From assembly GCF_003044065.1 (NCBI RefSeq), contig NZ_PZJJ01000020.1, positions 1-63,529 of the forward strand: a stretch of DNA of 63,529 bases. Reading direction: 5' to 3'. A program made the translations under genes and the position numbers. The DNA is from Alkalicoccus saliphilus (lineage in GTDB: Bacteria; Bacillota; Bacilli; Bacillales; Salisediminibacteriaceae). Below the pieces are notes generated by a model, which was not told the origin of the DNA, did not search any database, and saw nothing but the letters and a program-made list of their open reading frames with translations. Below, piece by piece: positions 35,175 to 46,586 of this stretch; within the stretch, counting starts at the first letter, position 1; each line of letters starts with the position of its first letter.

Positions 35175-36317
35175 ATGAATTTTCAACTGACAGATGAGCA
35201 GGAAATGATCCGTAAAATGGTAAGGGATTTTGCCGAGAAGGAAGTGGAACCGACTGCAGCAGAAAGAGACGAGGAAGAAAGATTCGACCGCGGCATTTTT
35301 GATCAGATGGGAGAACTCGGCCTGACAGGAATCCCGTGGCCGGAAGAATACGGCGGGATCGGAGCGGACTATTTGAGCTACGTTATAGCGGTCGAGGAAC
35401 TGTCACGCGTCTGTGCCTCAACAGGTGTAACCTTGTCTGCGCACGTGTCGCTTGCCGGGTGGCCGATTTATACGTTCGGTACCGAAGAGCAGAAGCAGCA
35501 GTTTCTCCGTCCGATGGCGGAAGGAAAAAAGCTCGGTGCCTACTGCCTGAGTGAACCGGGATCCGGAAGTGACGCGGCAGCGATGAAAACGACAGCAAAA
35601 CGTGACGGGGACGACTACATTCTCAACGGTTCCAAAGTCTGGATTACGAACGGCGGGGCAGCTGACTTGTATATCGTTTTTGCGATGACTGATGCAGAGA
35701 AGAAGCATAAAGGTATCACTGCCTTTATCGTAGAGAAAGGAATGGACGGCTTTACGATGGGCAAGAAAGAGAAAAAACTCGGTATCCGTTCCTCGCCGAC
35801 TCTCGAAGTAATTATGGATAACGTCCGTGTACCGGCAGGGAACCGCCTCGGAGAAGAAGGAGAAGGTTTCAAAGTCGCGATGACAACACTTGACGGCGGC
35901 CGGAACGGTATCGCAGCCCAGGCTGTCGGGATTGCCCAGGGAGCACTCGACAAAGCGGTGGAATACGCGAAAGAACGCAAGCAGTTCGGAAAACCGATCG
36001 GCCAGCACCAGGGTCTCGGTTTCAAACTGGCGGATATGGCGACGAAGGTGGAAGCTTCCCGCCTCCTTACTTATCAAGCGGCATGGAAAGAATCCGAAGG
36101 CGTTCCGTATGGAAAAGCTTCCGCCATGTCCAAGCTGTTTGCCGGAGATTCTGCCATGGAAGTAACGGTGGAAGCTGTGCAGGTGTACGGCGGCTACGGC
36201 TTTACGAAAGACTATCCGGTGGAGCGTTACATGCGTGATGCCAAAATTACGCAGATATATGAAGGAACGAATGAAATTCAGCGTCTCGTAATATCTAAAA
36301 TGCTGATGCAGGACTAA
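35175..36317 (+). CDS. Acyl-CoA dehydrogenase, second copy
   Basis: A 380-residue paralogue of the upstream gene with the same organisation: [16 protein letters not shown] (about 124), VWITNGG (about 153) and [14 protein letters not shown] at the C-terminus. The two copies look like a tandem duplication that has diverged, perhaps for butyryl-CoA versus branched-chain substrates such as isobutyryl-CoA. GGGG lies upstream of the ATG. It precedes meaB by 12 bp. Confidence 0.92.
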   Translation: MNFQLTDEQEMIRKMVRDFAEKEVEPTAAERDEEERFDRGIFDQMGELGLTGIPWPEEYGGIGADYLSYVIAVEELSRVCASTGVTLSAHVSLAGWPIYTFGTEEQKQQFLRPMAEGKKLGAYCLSEPGSGSDAAAMKTTAKRDGDDYILNGSKVWITNGGAADLYIVFAMTDAEKKHKGITAFIVEKGMDGFTMGKKEKKLGIRSSPTLEVIMDNVRVPAGNRLGEEGEGFKVAMTTLDGGRNGIAAQAVGIAQGALDKAVEYAKERKQFGKPIGQHQGLGFKLADMATKVEASRLLTYQAAWKESEGVPYGKASAMSKLFAGDSAMEVTVEAVQVYGGYGFTKDYPVERYMRDAKITQIYEGTNEIQRLVISKMLMQD

Positions 36318-36329
36318 GGAGGGAAGACG

Positions 36330-37253
36330 ATGGAACAATCTCAGATCGATTCCCTGCTCCGGGGCAGTGAGCGCGCTTTGGGAAAAGCTATTTCCATCGT
36401 CGAGGATCGTGCGCCTGCCCAGCGGGAACTGATGAAACAGGTTCACGCCCACACCGGCCGTGCCCAGGTTATCGGCATTACCGGTTCCCCGGGAGCGGGC
36501 AAAAGCTCCCTCGTGAACCAGCTTGTCAAGCACTGGCGCCGTAACGGAGAAAAAGTAGCCGTTATAGCGGTGGACCCGACGAGCCCGTTTTCAGGCGGCG
36601 CTCTTCTGGGCGACCGCATCCGGATGCATGACCACGATGCGGACCGCGGGGTTTTCATCCGGAGCATGGGTACGAGAGGCAGCCTCGGCGGGCTTTCGGA
36701 AGCGTGCCAGGATACCGTGCGCCTGCTCGATGCCGCAGGATACGACCGGGTGATTGTGGAAACCGTAGGCGTTGGACAGTCGGAGCTGGATATTATGAAA
36801 ACAGCCGACACCGTGGCGCTCGTACTGTACCCTTCCGGAGGCGATATTATCCAGGCATTTAAAGCAGGTATTATGGAAATCGCCGACCTGTTTGTAATAA
36901 ACAAAGCAGACCTCCCGGGGGTCACGCAGCTCCGGGCGGAACTGGAGGATCTGCTCCACATATCCGGAGCACCCGAACACCGCCGGATTGTAGAAACGGT
37001 TTCTACGAGCGGGAAAGGGACGGATGACGTAGTGGAAGCTTTAAAAGCCCACCACGGCTATTTGAAGGACAGTGGAGAAAAAGAGGAACGAAGGAACCGT
37101 CAGCTGGAGTCTGATGTGTGGCGCCGCGTCCTCGAACGGTTCCGGGAAGACGCCGCACCGAATGTCCAGAACGTCATGGAAAATGCCGCGGGCGGTGATC
37201 CATATGAGCTGGCAGAAGCCGTGTATGAACAGTACCAGAAAGGAAGGAAGTGA
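36330..37253 (+). CDS. meaB: MeaB-type GTPase, B12-mutase chaperone
   Basis: A 307-residue G3E GTPase. GITGSPGAGKSSLV (Walker A, about 49-62), the [19 protein letters not shown] stretch and NKAD base-recognition motif (about 191) are typical. MeaB guards adenosylcobalamin loading and repair of methylmalonyl-CoA mutase. The only mutase in view is IcmF, which carries its own G domain, so a separate McmAB elsewhere or a second role is likely. GGAGGGAAGACG precedes the ATG. Confidence 0.92.
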   Translation: MEQSQIDSLLRGSERALGKAISIVEDRAPAQRELMKQVHAHTGRAQVIGITGSPGAGKSSLVNQLVKHWRRNGEKVAVIAVDPTSPFSGGALLGDRIRMHDHDADRGVFIRSMGTRGSLGGLSEACQDTVRLLDAAGYDRVIVETVGVGQSELDIMKTADTVALVLYPSGGDIIQAFKAGIMEIADLFVINKADLPGVTQLRAELEDLLHISGAPEHRRIVETVSTSGKGTDDVVEALKAHHGYLKDSGEKEERRNRQLESDVWRRVLERFREDAAPNVQNVMENAAGGDPYELAEAVYEQYQKGRK

Positions 37254-37258
37254 GCCCC

Positions 37259-37906
37259 TTGCCGAAAAAAGACGTTCCTTCCCTCGTGAAGGACCAGCGG
37301 CTGATTGATAAACGCCGTGCCCAGATCGTTAAAGCGGCTGTCCAGCTTTTTAATGAAAAAGGCTATCATAAAGCGACTACCAGGGAGGTGGCAAAAGCTT
37401 CCGGGTTCAGTATCGGTACGCTCTATGAATATATCGGATCCAAAGAAGACATTCTCTACCTCGTCTGTGATTCCGTCTATGACGAAGTTGTCCGGAAGTG
37501 GGAAAAGCTCCTCGATAAGGAATTGACGGGAATGGAGCGGCTGGAGCAGGTAGTGGAAGCTTATTTCCGGGTCGTAGATGTACTGCAGGACGAAGTGCTT
37601 GTGATGTATCAGGAGACAAAATCACTTTCAGGTGACGCACTCAAATACGTTCTTCAGAAGGAAATGCGGATGAAAGAAATGTTTGAAGTCGAGCTGGGGC
37701 GGGTGAGGGAAGCCGGACTGATCACTTTGAACGACCGGCAGGTGTCTCTCGCTGCCCATCAAATACTCGTTCTCGGCCAGATGTGGACGTTCCGCCGCTG
37801 GGCGCTTCAGAAGGAATTTACAATCGATGAGTACGTCCGGTATCAGCTGCAGCAGCTGTTTTACGGGTTTTCCGTCAAATCATCGGCCGAAAACGTCGAA
37901 TCTTAA
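37259..37906 (+). CDS. TetR/AcrR family regulator next to meaB and icmF
   Basis: A regulator of about 215 residues. The N-terminal helix-turn-helix (RRAQIVKAAVQLFNEKGYHKATTREVAKASGFSIGTLY is the region, about residues 16-53) is followed by a ligand-binding domain rich in aromatic residues. TTG at 37259 has AAGGAAG eight bases upstream; GTG at 37250, overlapping the meaB stop, is an alternative. It is a good candidate for the reader of the CTGAAC-type palindromes upstream of acyl-CoA genes here, sensing an acyl-CoA (inference). Confidence 0.88.
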   Translation: MPKKDVPSLVKDQRLIDKRRAQIVKAAVQLFNEKGYHKATTREVAKASGFSIGTLYEYIGSKEDILYLVCDSVYDEVVRKWEKLLDKELTGMERLEQVVEAYFRVVDVLQDEVLVMYQETKSLSGDALKYVLQKEMRMKEMFEVELGRVREAGLITLNDRQVSLAAHQILVLGQMWTFRRWALQKEFTIDEYVRYQLQQLFYGFSVKSSAENVES

Positions 37907-37913
37907 AGCCTGG

Positions 37914-37975
37914 GTAAAGAGGACCGGCTGATATTGAGGGAAGTCCTTTTTCCGGGAGTCCGGTCTTACTTTATC
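37914..37975 (+). terminator. Possible terminator or attenuator between the TetR gene and icmF
   Basis: AAGAGGACCGG (37916-37926) can pair with CCGGTCTTACTT (37960-37971) around a long internal loop. The T-run is short, so partial read-through into icmF is possible. Confidence 0.35.
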
Positions 37976-38072
37976 GTACCTTTAAGAGATTTGTTAATAT
38001 CCACTGCATTTATAAGAAAAAAAGCCGCACGTATTTTCAGGACCAGAGTTATATTCATAAGGAGGGTTTAGA

Positions 38073-41000
38073 TTGAGCTATCAGCCAGAGCATCCTGTTC
38101 GTTTCGTTACAGCTTCGGCATTGTTTGACGGACACGATGCTTCCATCAACATTATGCGCCGTATGCTTCAGGCATCCGGAGCAGAAGTCATTCATCTCGG
38201 GCACAATCGTTCCGTTGGTGAAGTTGTACAGGCAGCCATCCAGGAAGACGTACAGGGAATTGCCATTTCCTCCTATCAGGGAGGGCACGTGGAGTATTTT
38301 AAATACCTTTACGATGAGCTGGAAAGTCTTGGAGCAAGCCATATCCAGCTTTTCGGGGGCGGAGGCGGTGTAATCATCCCGTCCGAAATCAAAGAGCTAC
38401 ACGATCATGGGATACGCCGGATTTTTTCTCCCGAAGACGGACGGAAAATCGGTCTCCAGGGAATGATTGATGAAATTATGGAAGCGTGTGATTTTGAAAC
38501 ACCGGCACAAAAAATGTCGGTGGATCAGCTGAAATCGAAGGAACACCGCGTCGTAGCAAAGTACATTACGCTGGCCGAAAAACGTTCCTTCGGGGAAGAA
38601 CTTTCCGAAGAAGAAAACAGCGAGCTGGATGATATTCAGCAGTCCGCAGGTACAAAAGCCCCCGTTCTCGGTATTACCGGAACCGGTGGAGCGGGAAAAA
38701 GCTCCCTCACAGACGAACTTGTCCGCCGCTACCTCCGGGCGTTTCCGGATAAAACGATTGCGATTCTGTCTGTCGACCCGACGAAAAAGAAAACGGGCGG
38801 GGCACTTCTCGGTGACCGTATCCGCATGAACGCGATTCATCACGAACGTGTGTATATGAGATCCCTTGCGACCCGTGACAGCCGGCAGGAGCTTTCCAAA
38901 GCCGTGTCGGAAGCGATTCCGGTTGTCCGTCTCGCAGGCTATGACCTGATTATCGTGGAAACGAGCGGGATCGGACAGGGGGATGCTGCCGTAACGGATG
39001 TTTCGGACGTATCAATGTACGTGATGACGAGTGAATTCGGGGCGCCTTCCCAGCTTGAAAAAATCGACATGATTGATTTTGCGGATCTGATCGCGATCAA
39101 TAAGTTTGACCGGAAAGGTTCAGAGGATGCCCGGCGGGAAGTCCGCAAGCAGTATCAGCGCAGCCACATGCGATTTGAAGAAGATCCCGAAAATATGCCG
39201 GTATACGGCACTGTAGCCAGCCAGTTCAACGATCCCGGCACTAACCGGCTCTTCTACGAGCTCGTTCAGGTGCTTAACGAAAAAACAGGAGCCGGCTGGG
39301 AAACCGATCTCGGAAAGAATGACGAAATCCAGCTCCGTAACGCAGTGATTCCACCGGACCAGATACATTACCTCCGGGAAATTGCCGATACGGTGAAAAA
39401 ATATCACAAAGAAACAGAAGGACAGGTCGAAAAAGCGCGCCGCCTGTTCCAGGTGGAAGGAACGATGGAAGTTTTAAAAGAAGAAGGTATCGAGCAGGAC
39501 AGTCTTCCGGCTGTGAAAGAAAAACTGGAAGCAGAGCTGCTTCCGGACGTAAAGAAAACGCTGGACACGTGGGAAGCGACGAAAGAAGCCTATGCTCAGG
39601 AAACGTTTGTAACAAAAGTACGGGACAAAGAAATCGTCACAGAGATGAAGACGCGCTCTCTTTCCGGAATTAATATTCCGAAAGTGGCCCTCCCGAAATT
39701 CCGGGACTACGGAGAAATCGTCCGCTGGGTGCGTCAGGAAAACGTGCCGGGATCCTATCCGTATACGGCGGGAGTTTTCCCATTTAAACGACGCGGCGAA
39801 GATCCGAAGCGTCAGTTTGCCGGAGAAGGAAGTCCGCTGCGGACGAACCGCCGCTTTCATTATTTGTCGGACGGCGAGGATGCGAAGCGTCTCAGTACGG
39901 CCTTTGACTCCGTAACACTTTACGGGGAGGACCCGGGACATCGTCCGGACGTTTACGGAAAAGTCGGAGAAAGCGGAGTAAGCATCTGTACGCTCGATGA
40001 TATGAAGCAGCTGTATTCCGGATTCGACCTTACTGCTCCGTCCACGTCTGTATCGATGACGATCAACGGCCCGGCTCCGATCATTCTCGCAATGTTCATG
40101 AACACAGCGATCGACCAGCAGATCGACAGGTTCGTGGAGCAGGAAGGCAGAAGCCCGGACAATGCCGAAATGGAAAAAATTCAGGATGAAACACTGAATG
40201 TTGTCCGCGGTACCGTGCAGGCCGACATTTTAAAAGAAGACCAGGGACAGAACACGTGTATTTTTTCCACAGAATTTGCCCTGCGTATGATGGGGGATAT
40301 CCAGCAGTACTTTATCGACAAGAAAGTACGCAACTACTATTCGGTGTCCATCAGCGGCTACCATATCGCAGAAGCCGGGGCGAACCCGATCAGCCAGCTG
40401 GCTTTCACCCTTTCAAACGGCTTTACGTACGTGGAGTACTATTTGAGCCGGGGCATGGATATTAATGATTTTGCACCGAACCTGTCATTCTTCTTCAGTA
40501 ACGGCCTAGATCCGGAATATTCCGTGATCGGCCGGGTAGCAAGACGTATCTGGGCTGTAGCGATGAAGCGGAAGTACGGGGCCAACGAACGCAGCCAGAA
40601 GCTGAAGTACCACATTCAGACGTCCGGCCGCTCGCTGCACGCCCAGGAAGTCGACTTTAACGACATCCGTACGACGCTGCAGGCGCTGATGGCTATTTAC
40701 GACAACTGCAACTCCCTTCATACGAATGCGTATGACGAAGCGGTGACCACGCCGACAGAGGAAAGTGTCCGCCGCGCGATGGCGATTCAGCTTATCATTA
40801 CGAAAGAGATGGGTCTTGCCAAAAACGAAAATTCCCAGCAGGGTGCCTTCATTATTGAAGAGCTGACCGACCTTGTCGAGGAAGCTGTTCTTCTGGAAAT
40901 GGAAAGAATGAGCGACCGCGGCGGTGTGCTCGGTGCGATGGAAACACAGTATCAGCGCGGCAAAATACAGGAAGAGTCACTGCTTTACGAAACGAAAAAG

Positions 41001-41309
41001 CACAACGGCGACCTGCCGATTGTCGGGGTAAACACATACCTGAACCCGAATCCTCCATCCGAAGAAGATTTCGATATGGAGCTGGCCCGGGCTTCCAAAG
41101 AAGAGAAGGAAGCTCAGATCAACGAACTGAAAGAATTCCAGAATGAGCACGCCTCAGAAGGAGAAAGAGCACTCGAAGCTTTAAAGCAGACAGCACTTGA
41201 CGGCGGAAACATTTTCGCCGAGCTGATGACGACTGTCCGCTCCGCAAGCCTCGGACAGATTACTTCCGCTCTGTACGAAGTAGGAGGCCAGTACCGGCGC
41301 AACCTGTAA
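38073..41309 (+). CDS. icmF: Fused isobutyryl-CoA mutase IcmF
   Basis: The 1078-residue protein joins a B12-binding domain (about 1-140, DGHDASIN base-off His motif near 20), a MeaB-like G domain (Walker [12 protein letters not shown] about 201-212, NKFD) and the large mutase domain (from about 545; [12 protein letters not shown] near 560). This order is diagnostic of IcmF, which interconverts isobutyryl-CoA and n-butyryl-CoA. Phe in GVFPF and Gln in DQGQNTCIF fit Icm rather than methylmalonyl-CoA mutase. It links valine/isobutyrate breakdown to the butyryl-CoA oxidation genes upstream. AGGAGGG precedes a TTG start. Confidence 0.95.
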   Translation: MSYQPEHPVRFVTASALFDGHDASINIMRRMLQASGAEVIHLGHNRSVGEVVQAAIQEDVQGIAISSYQGGHVEYFKYLYDELESLGASHIQLFGGGGGVIIPSEIKELHDHGIRRIFSPEDGRKIGLQGMIDEIMEACDFETPAQKMSVDQLKSKEHRVVAKYITLAEKRSFGEELSEEENSELDDIQQSAGTKAPVLGITGTGGAGKSSLTDELVRRYLRAFPDKTIAILSVDPTKKKTGGALLGDRIRMNAIHHERVYMRSLATRDSRQELSKAVSEAIPVVRLAGYDLIIVETSGIGQGDAAVTDVSDVSMYVMTSEFGAPSQLEKIDMIDFADLIAINKFDRKGSEDARREVRKQYQRSHMRFEEDPENMPVYGTVASQFNDPGTNRLFYELVQVLNEKTGAGWETDLGKNDEIQLRNAVIPPDQIHYLREIADTVKKYHKETEGQVEKARRLFQVEGTMEVLKEEGIEQDSLPAVKEKLEAELLPDVKKTLDTWEATKEAYAQETFVTKVRDKEIVTEMKTRSLSGINIPKVALPKFRDYGEIVRWVRQENVPGSYPYTAGVFPFKRRGEDPKRQFAGEGSPLRTNRRFHYLSDGEDAKRLSTAFDSVTLYGEDPGHRPDVYGKVGESGVSICTLDDMKQLYSGFDLTAPSTSVSMTINGPAPIILAMFMNTAIDQQIDRFVEQEGRSPDNAEMEKIQDETLNVVRGTVQADILKEDQGQNTCIFSTEFALRMMGDIQQYFIDKKVRNYYSVSISGYHIAEAGANPISQLAFTLSNGFTYVEYYLSRGMDINDFAPNLSFFFSNGLDPEYSVIGRVARRIWAVAMKRKYGANERSQKLKYHIQTSGRSLHAQEVDFNDIRTTLQALMAIYDNCNSLHTNAYDEAVTTPTEESVRRAMAIQLIITKEMGLAKNENSQQGAFIIEELTDLVEEAVLLEMERMSDRGGVLGAMETQYQRGKIQEESLLYETKKHNGDLPIVGVNTYLNPNPPSEEDFDMELARASKEEKEAQINELKEFQNEHASEGERALEALKQTALDGGNIFAELMTTVRSASLGQITSALYEVGGQYRRNL

Positions 41310-41341
41310 GCCGGTTCCGGCCGCAAATAGGGATCAGTGAA

Positions 41342-41380
41342 GGTTCAGGACAGCTAAACTGCCTGAACCTTTTGCTGTTT
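41342..41380 (+). terminator. Terminator of icmF
   Basis: GGTTCAGG (41342-41349) pairs with CCTGAACC (41362-41369), followed by TTTTGCTGTTT. Confidence 0.8.
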
Positions 41381-41398
41381 CAGCCGCCTCTTCGTTCA

Positions 41399-41560
41399 TT
41401 GGTAGAATTATGAGGGGATTTGGTAGAATTAAACGTATATTTGGTATTATTGTACTTATTTGGAATTAAAAAGACATTAGTTGGCAGAAATATGGGGACG
41501 GTTGGAACTATTCCGCCGGAGGCTGGTAGAATTCCAGGAAAAGTTGGTAGAAACAACCAC
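41399..41560 (+). repeat. Array C: eight TTGGTAGAATTA-type units at ~21 bp
   Basis: Unit starts are 41401, 41422, 41443, 41462, 41483, 41504, 41525 and 41546; spacings 21, 21, 19, 21, 21, 21, 21. Unit 6 is GGAACTATTCCGCCGG. The tail CCCCTCTGAACGA resembles that of array B. A 130-codon frame crosses it but has no ribosome site and is not credible. The rest of the gap holds the rpoE promoter (TATAAT at 41716). Confidence 0.87.
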
Positions 41561-41808
41561 CGGACCCCTCTGAACGACTCTTTTTCGACGGATCGTCCGC
41601 AGAAAAGGCACGTTTATACGCTTATGTCGTACTTGGGAAAAGCGATCCTTGAAAGAGAGACGGAAACCGGGGAAAAAATTCTGCGATCTGCTGGAAAAAC
41701 AGCCGCCTATGTGTTTATAATGGAAGGTATGAATTTATGCGTAAAGTCGATACCTGCGAAGCGGGAATCATGCCGGATATATGAGAAGAGAGAAAGGGTG
41801 TGCCAAAC

Positions 41809-42303
41809 ATGAGTTTAAAAGATTACACAGAAGAACAGCTGAAAGAAATTTCTATGATTGAAGTAACGTTTGAGCTGCTGGAAGAAAAGAACAGCCCGGA
41901 AGACTACGGAGTACTTATTAACCGGGTATCGGAAATTCAAGGCCTGTCAAAAGAGCGCCGAAACGAGCGCATTGCCCACCTTTATACACAGATGTCCCTT
42001 GATGGCCGATTCGTCAACCTCGGGGACAACCGCTGGGCGCTCCGCTCCTGGTACCCGTTTGAGCAGACAGAGGAAGAACTTTCCCAGATGATGCCCAAAA
42101 GACGTAAAGCTGCCAAAGAAGAAGAAGGCTTCGACGATGAACTTGAGGAATATGACGAGTTCGAAGATATTGAAGACGAGCTGGACGAACTGGCAAACGA
42201 AGATGACACGGACGTAGACGAACTGCCGGAGGATGAATTCGGAGATACTTCGGATAACCTGCCGGAAGAAGAAACAGAAGAAGACGAGGAAGAAGAGAAG
42301 TAA
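41809..42303 (+). CDS. rpoE: RNA polymerase delta subunit
   Basis: A 164-residue delta factor of Firmicutes. The N-terminal globular HARE-HTH domain (about 1-90, TFELLEEKNSPEDYGVLI) is followed by an extremely acidic disordered tail. Delta helps recycle RNA polymerase and sharpens promoter selectivity. ATG at 41809 with AAAGGG upstream is preferred to GTG at 41800. As in B. subtilis, pyrG follows. Confidence 0.95.
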   Translation: MSLKDYTEEQLKEISMIEVTFELLEEKNSPEDYGVLINRVSEIQGLSKERRNERIAHLYTQMSLDGRFVNLGDNRWALRSWYPFEQTEEELSQMMPKRRKAAKEEEGFDDELEEYDEFEDIEDELDELANEDDTDVDELPEDEFGDTSDNLPEEETEEDEEEEK

Positions 42304-42312
42304 ATCCCGTGC

Positions 42313-42351
42313 TTGACTTTTCAACGGGACGCCGATAAAATCATGTTTGGG
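42313..42351 (+). promoter_or_regulatory. pyrG promoter with GGGCTCC initiation region
   Basis: TTGACT (42313-42318), 17 bp, TAAAAT (42336-42341), then transcription is expected at GGG (42349-42351) followed by CTCCC. The B. subtilis pyrG mechanism starts with pppGGGC; at low CTP, G residues are added by slippage and the poly-G pairs with a C/U-rich tract downstream. Confidence 0.8.
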
Positions 42352-42408
42352 CTCCCTAAAAAGGAGCAGTGGTACGTGATGCACGTATCCTGTGAATGAA
42401 ACAGTCAC

Positions 42409-42446
42409 GCGCCCCCTCTTTTACATTAAAGAGGGGGCGCTTTTCA
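42409..42446 (+). terminator. CTP-sensitive attenuator terminator in the pyrG leader
   Basis: GCGCCCCCTCTTT (42409-42421) pairs with AAAGAGGGGGCGC (42428-42440), followed by TTTTCATTTTT. The ascending CCCCCTCTTT tract is the expected partner of the poly-G 5' end, so pairing would open the terminator when CTP is scarce. Leader length from GGG to terminator is about 90 nt. Confidence 0.82.
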
Positions 42447-42539
42447 TTTTTAAAGACCCTTCAAAAAGCTGAAAAATGGGGGAGCAAACTCCCTGAATGG
42501 ACTGACAGGCAGCCTGTCTGCTGAAAATAAAGGAGATGA

Positions 42540-44144
<1,605 letters not shown>

Positions 44145-44149
44145 TACAA

Positions 44150-44190
44150 AAAGGAAGGCCCCTGTCACGAATGGCAGGGGCCTTCCTTTG
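44150..44190. terminator. Terminator after pyrG
   Basis: AAAGGAAGGCCCCTG (44150-44164) pairs with CAGGGGCCTTCCTTT (44175-44189). Strong stem, short U-tract. Confidence 0.8.
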
Positions 44191-44356
44191 CAGCTGCTGC
44201 AGTTTGTTTATGTATAAGGTTATACGGCTGCCTGCTTTCGCCTTCCCGTGGGAGTCAGTTAGATCCCGCAGGCCGAAGTCTGCCCGAAGAGCTTCTCCTC
44301 GGCCTGCCGTTTGAAAGCAGTGTTTTATTTCCAGACGTTCTCTGCACCTTTTTGTC

Positions 44357-44869
44357 CTACATTTCCTCGTGCTCCTCAAGAATTTCGTGAAGCTGGAAAA
44401 ACAGGGCGTAATAGATATGAAGAGAAACGAGCAGATGAGGTTCTCCGATCCGCTCCCCGGATTCGACAGGAATGAGCGGGCGCGTCACGTGGGTTTCGAT
44501 CAAAAAGGAAGCAGCCTGCTCGAGCTCGTGGCCGTAAGCTTCTGGAAGAACGAGGACAAGGGAGGCACCGGCCTCCTGGACCGCCCGTATCTCCGCTTCG
44601 GTATCCTCCACACGGGCTGTAAAAACCCATACAGTATCAAGAGAAGAAAGGACGGTATCTTTTTCGAGCCGGTTGCATTCCGGAACAGCATCCGTTCCGT
44701 GCACCGCCTGGGAAACGATCCCTCCAAGTTCCGGAGAAGCAGCCGCGTAAACTTTTCCGTCACTTAAAATGCTCTGGGCGGTTACACGGGCAGCATCTTC
44801 TATATCCATTTCCGATTTATTCAGCTTCCGCAGAATACCGGAGAGCTGCGTTTCAAATATTTTCATCAT
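44357..44869 (-). CDS. DUF2529 protein (YwjG-like)
   Basis: A 170-residue soluble protein of the DUF2529 family (B. subtilis YwjG), with an SIS-like alpha/beta pattern: SDGKVYAAASPELGG, TVWVFTARVEDTE and SLVLVLPEA. It may bind a sugar phosphate, but function is unknown. AAGGAGG lies ten bases before the ATG. It is divergent from spo0F, the same arrangement as in B. subtilis. Confidence 0.85.
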   Translation of the reverse strand: MMKIFETQLSGILRKLNKSEMDIEDAARVTAQSILSDGKVYAAASPELGGIVSQAVHGTDAVPECNRLEKDTVLSSLDTVWVFTARVEDTEAEIRAVQEAGASLVLVLPEAYGHELEQAASFLIETHVTRPLIPVESGERIGEPHLLVSLHIYYALFFQLHEILEEHEEM

Positions 44870-44908
44870 TTTTAAAGTTCCTCCTTAAACAGTCATTTTT
44901 TCATTGTA

Positions 44909-44943
44909 CAGGTCTTTCAGGGGTCTTTGAATATATTGTCGAA
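44909..44943 (+). promoter_or_regulatory. spo0F upstream region: possible sigma-H promoter and a 0A-box
   Basis: AGGTCTT (44910), 12 bp, GAATAT (44929) resembles a sigma-H promoter. TGTCGAA at 44937-44943 is a perfect Spo0A-box. B. subtilis spo0F is driven by sigma-H and controlled by Spo0A-P, so the combination fits, though box and promoter spacing here differs from what I recall. Confidence 0.5.
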
Positions 44944-45035
44944 GAGAAAACATTGAATTTTCCATAAATGTAACATACGATGGTAACAATAGGTAATTCA
45001 CCATGACATACATCTGAGCAGGGGAGGGGTTTATT

Positions 45036-45410
45036 ATGACGGAAAAGCTGCTGGTAGTTGATGATCAGTTCGGTATTCGCGTTCTGCTGAAGGAAGTGCT
45101 GGAAAAAGACGGATATGAAACCTACGAAGCCGAAAACGGTCAGGCAGCCCTTGCCATACTCGAGCAGCATCATCCGGACCTCGTTCTCCTCGATATGAAA
45201 ATTCCCGGAATGGACGGCATCGAGATTCTTCGTGAGATGCGGCGGAGGGATATGCAGACACCTGTCTTTCTCATGACCGCGTACGGAGAAATCGATTTAA
45301 TTAAAGAAGCGGAGCACCTCGGAGCCCTGAAACATTTTGCCAAGCCTTTCGATATCGAAAGCGTGCGGGCACAGATCCGGAATTTCTTCGATACCAAGCA
45401 GAAGTTGTAA
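45036..45410 (+). CDS. spo0F: Sporulation phosphorelay response regulator Spo0F
   Basis: A 124-residue stand-alone receiver domain without output. Acidic pocket Asp9/Asp10 (VVDDQF), phosphorylated Asp53 (LLDMKIPGMDG), Thr81 (LMTAYGE) and Lys103 (FAKPFD) are all in place. Spo0F takes phosphate from sporulation kinases and gives it to Spo0B. The QFGIR segment after the acidic pocket is characteristic of Spo0F. GGGGAGGGG-type site upstream. Confidence 0.95.
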   Translation: MTEKLLVVDDQFGIRVLLKEVLEKDGYETYEAENGQAALAILEQHHPDLVLLDMKIPGMDGIEILREMRRRDMQTPVFLMTAYGEIDLIKEAEHLGALKHFAKPFDIESVRAQIRNFFDTKQKL

Positions 45411-45461
45411 GCGCTGCAACTAAATTAATATTTTATTCCCTCAAAAAATACAGGCCGGATA

Positions 45462-45557
45462 TGCTATAATGAGCTTGTGAGTTTTTCACCTGTTTTAATC
45501 TGTAAACGTCCGCATGATACAGCTGTTATCACCGGAACAGGCATCCGGAGCTGTATC
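45462..45557 (+). promoter_or_regulatory. fba promoter and structured 5' leader
   Basis: An extended -10 TGC-TATAAT (45462-45470) lies 158 bp before fba. In the leader GATACAGCT (45516-45524) pairs with AGCTGTATC (45549-45557), with an inner CCGG/CCGG pair. No T-run follows, so it is not a classic terminator. Confidence 0.45.
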
Positions 45558-45628
45558 GTACATTTGTGCAGAAAACAGGCAGAAAAGACTAAATCTGCGC
45601 GTGACCTATCGAAGGAGGATCTTATCGT

Positions 45629-46495
45629 ATGCCTTTAGTATCAATGAAAGAAATGCTGGAAACAGCAAAAGCCAATTCCTACGGAGTAGGACAGTTCAAC
45701 CTGAATAACCTCGAATTTACGCAGGCGATTCTGCAGGCTGCAGAAGAAGAGCAGTCTCCGGTAATCCTTGGTGTATCTGAAGGAGCAGCAAAATACATGG
45801 GCGGATTCAAATCCGTCGTCGCAATTGTAGAAGGTCTGATGGACAGCTACAACACGACAGTTCCTGTAGCAATTCACCTCGACCACGGCTCCAGCTTCGA
45901 AAAGTGTGTGGAAGCAATGTATGCCGGATTTACATCTGTAATGATTGACGGTTCCCATTTTCCGCTGGAAGAAAACATTGCTCTTACGAAAAAAGTAGTG
46001 GAAGTAGCCCATCTTCTCGGCGTATCCGTGGAAGCAGAGCTCGGACGCATCGGCGGTCAGGAAGACGACATCATCGTTGACGACGCAGAAGCTGCCTACG
46101 CGATTCCGGAAGAGTGCGATCAGCTTATCCGTGAAACGAAAGTGGACTGCTTTGCGCCGGCACTCGGTTCCGTACACGGCCCTTACAAAGGCGAGCCGAA
46201 CCTCGGATTCGACCGTATGGAAACGATCTCCAGCAACACGGAAGTACCGCTCGTGCTTCACGGTGGGACAGGTATCCCGACAAAGGATATTAAAAAGGCG
46301 ATTTCTTTTGGTACAGCCAAAATTAACGTAAACACAGAAAGCCAGATCGCTTCCGCGGCGAAGGTTCGTGAAGTACTCGATGCGAACCAGGAAATGATCG
46401 ATCCTCGTAAATACCTTGGACCGGCACGTGAAGCGATTAAAGCAACAGTAATCGGCAAAATGCGTGAGTTCGGATCTTCCGGACAGGCAAAATAA
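45629..46495 (+). CDS. fba: Fructose-1,6-bisphosphate aldolase, class II
   Basis: The 288-residue zinc aldolase cleaves fructose 1,6-bisphosphate to DHAP and G3P. Zinc and catalytic residues sit in HLDHGSS (about 80-86), EAELGRIGG (about 131), [12 protein letters not shown] (about 176) and HGGTG (about 211). The gene follows spo0F as in B. subtilis. AAGGAGGAT precedes the ATG. Confidence 0.97.
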   Translation: MPLVSMKEMLETAKANSYGVGQFNLNNLEFTQAILQAAEEEQSPVILGVSEGAAKYMGGFKSVVAIVEGLMDSYNTTVPVAIHLDHGSSFEKCVEAMYAGFTSVMIDGSHFPLEENIALTKKVVEVAHLLGVSVEAELGRIGGQEDDIIVDDAEAAYAIPEECDQLIRETKVDCFAPALGSVHGPYKGEPNLGFDRMETISSNTEVPLVLHGGTGIPTKDIKKAISFGTAKINVNTESQIASAAKVREVLDANQEMIDPRKYLGPAREAIKATVIGKMREFGSSGQAK

Positions 46496-46586
46496 AGAAG
46501 GTCAGAAGGTCTGTGTCTCCGGACACGGACTCCTTCTTCCAGCCGATAGTAAGCGTTATCATTAAGAAGAGGAGGAGAAAAGGCAT

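Noticed and set aside
41420-41812. 130-codon reading frame across array C
   Set aside because: No ribosome site, composition follows the repeats, and it runs into the rpoE promoter and start.
44369-44767. 132-codon plus-strand frame opposite the DUF2529 gene
   Set aside because: Antisense shadow; the minus-strand frame matches a known family with proper ribosome site.
45406-45420. cre site TTGTAAGCGCTGCAA after spo0F
   Set aside because: Palindromic, but one base is missing from the right half compared with the cre consensus, and it overlaps the spo0F end far from the fba promoter.
46498-46545. Terminator between fba and tal
   Set aside because: A good hairpin (GAAGG...CCTTC) but no T-run; more likely a processing or stability element.
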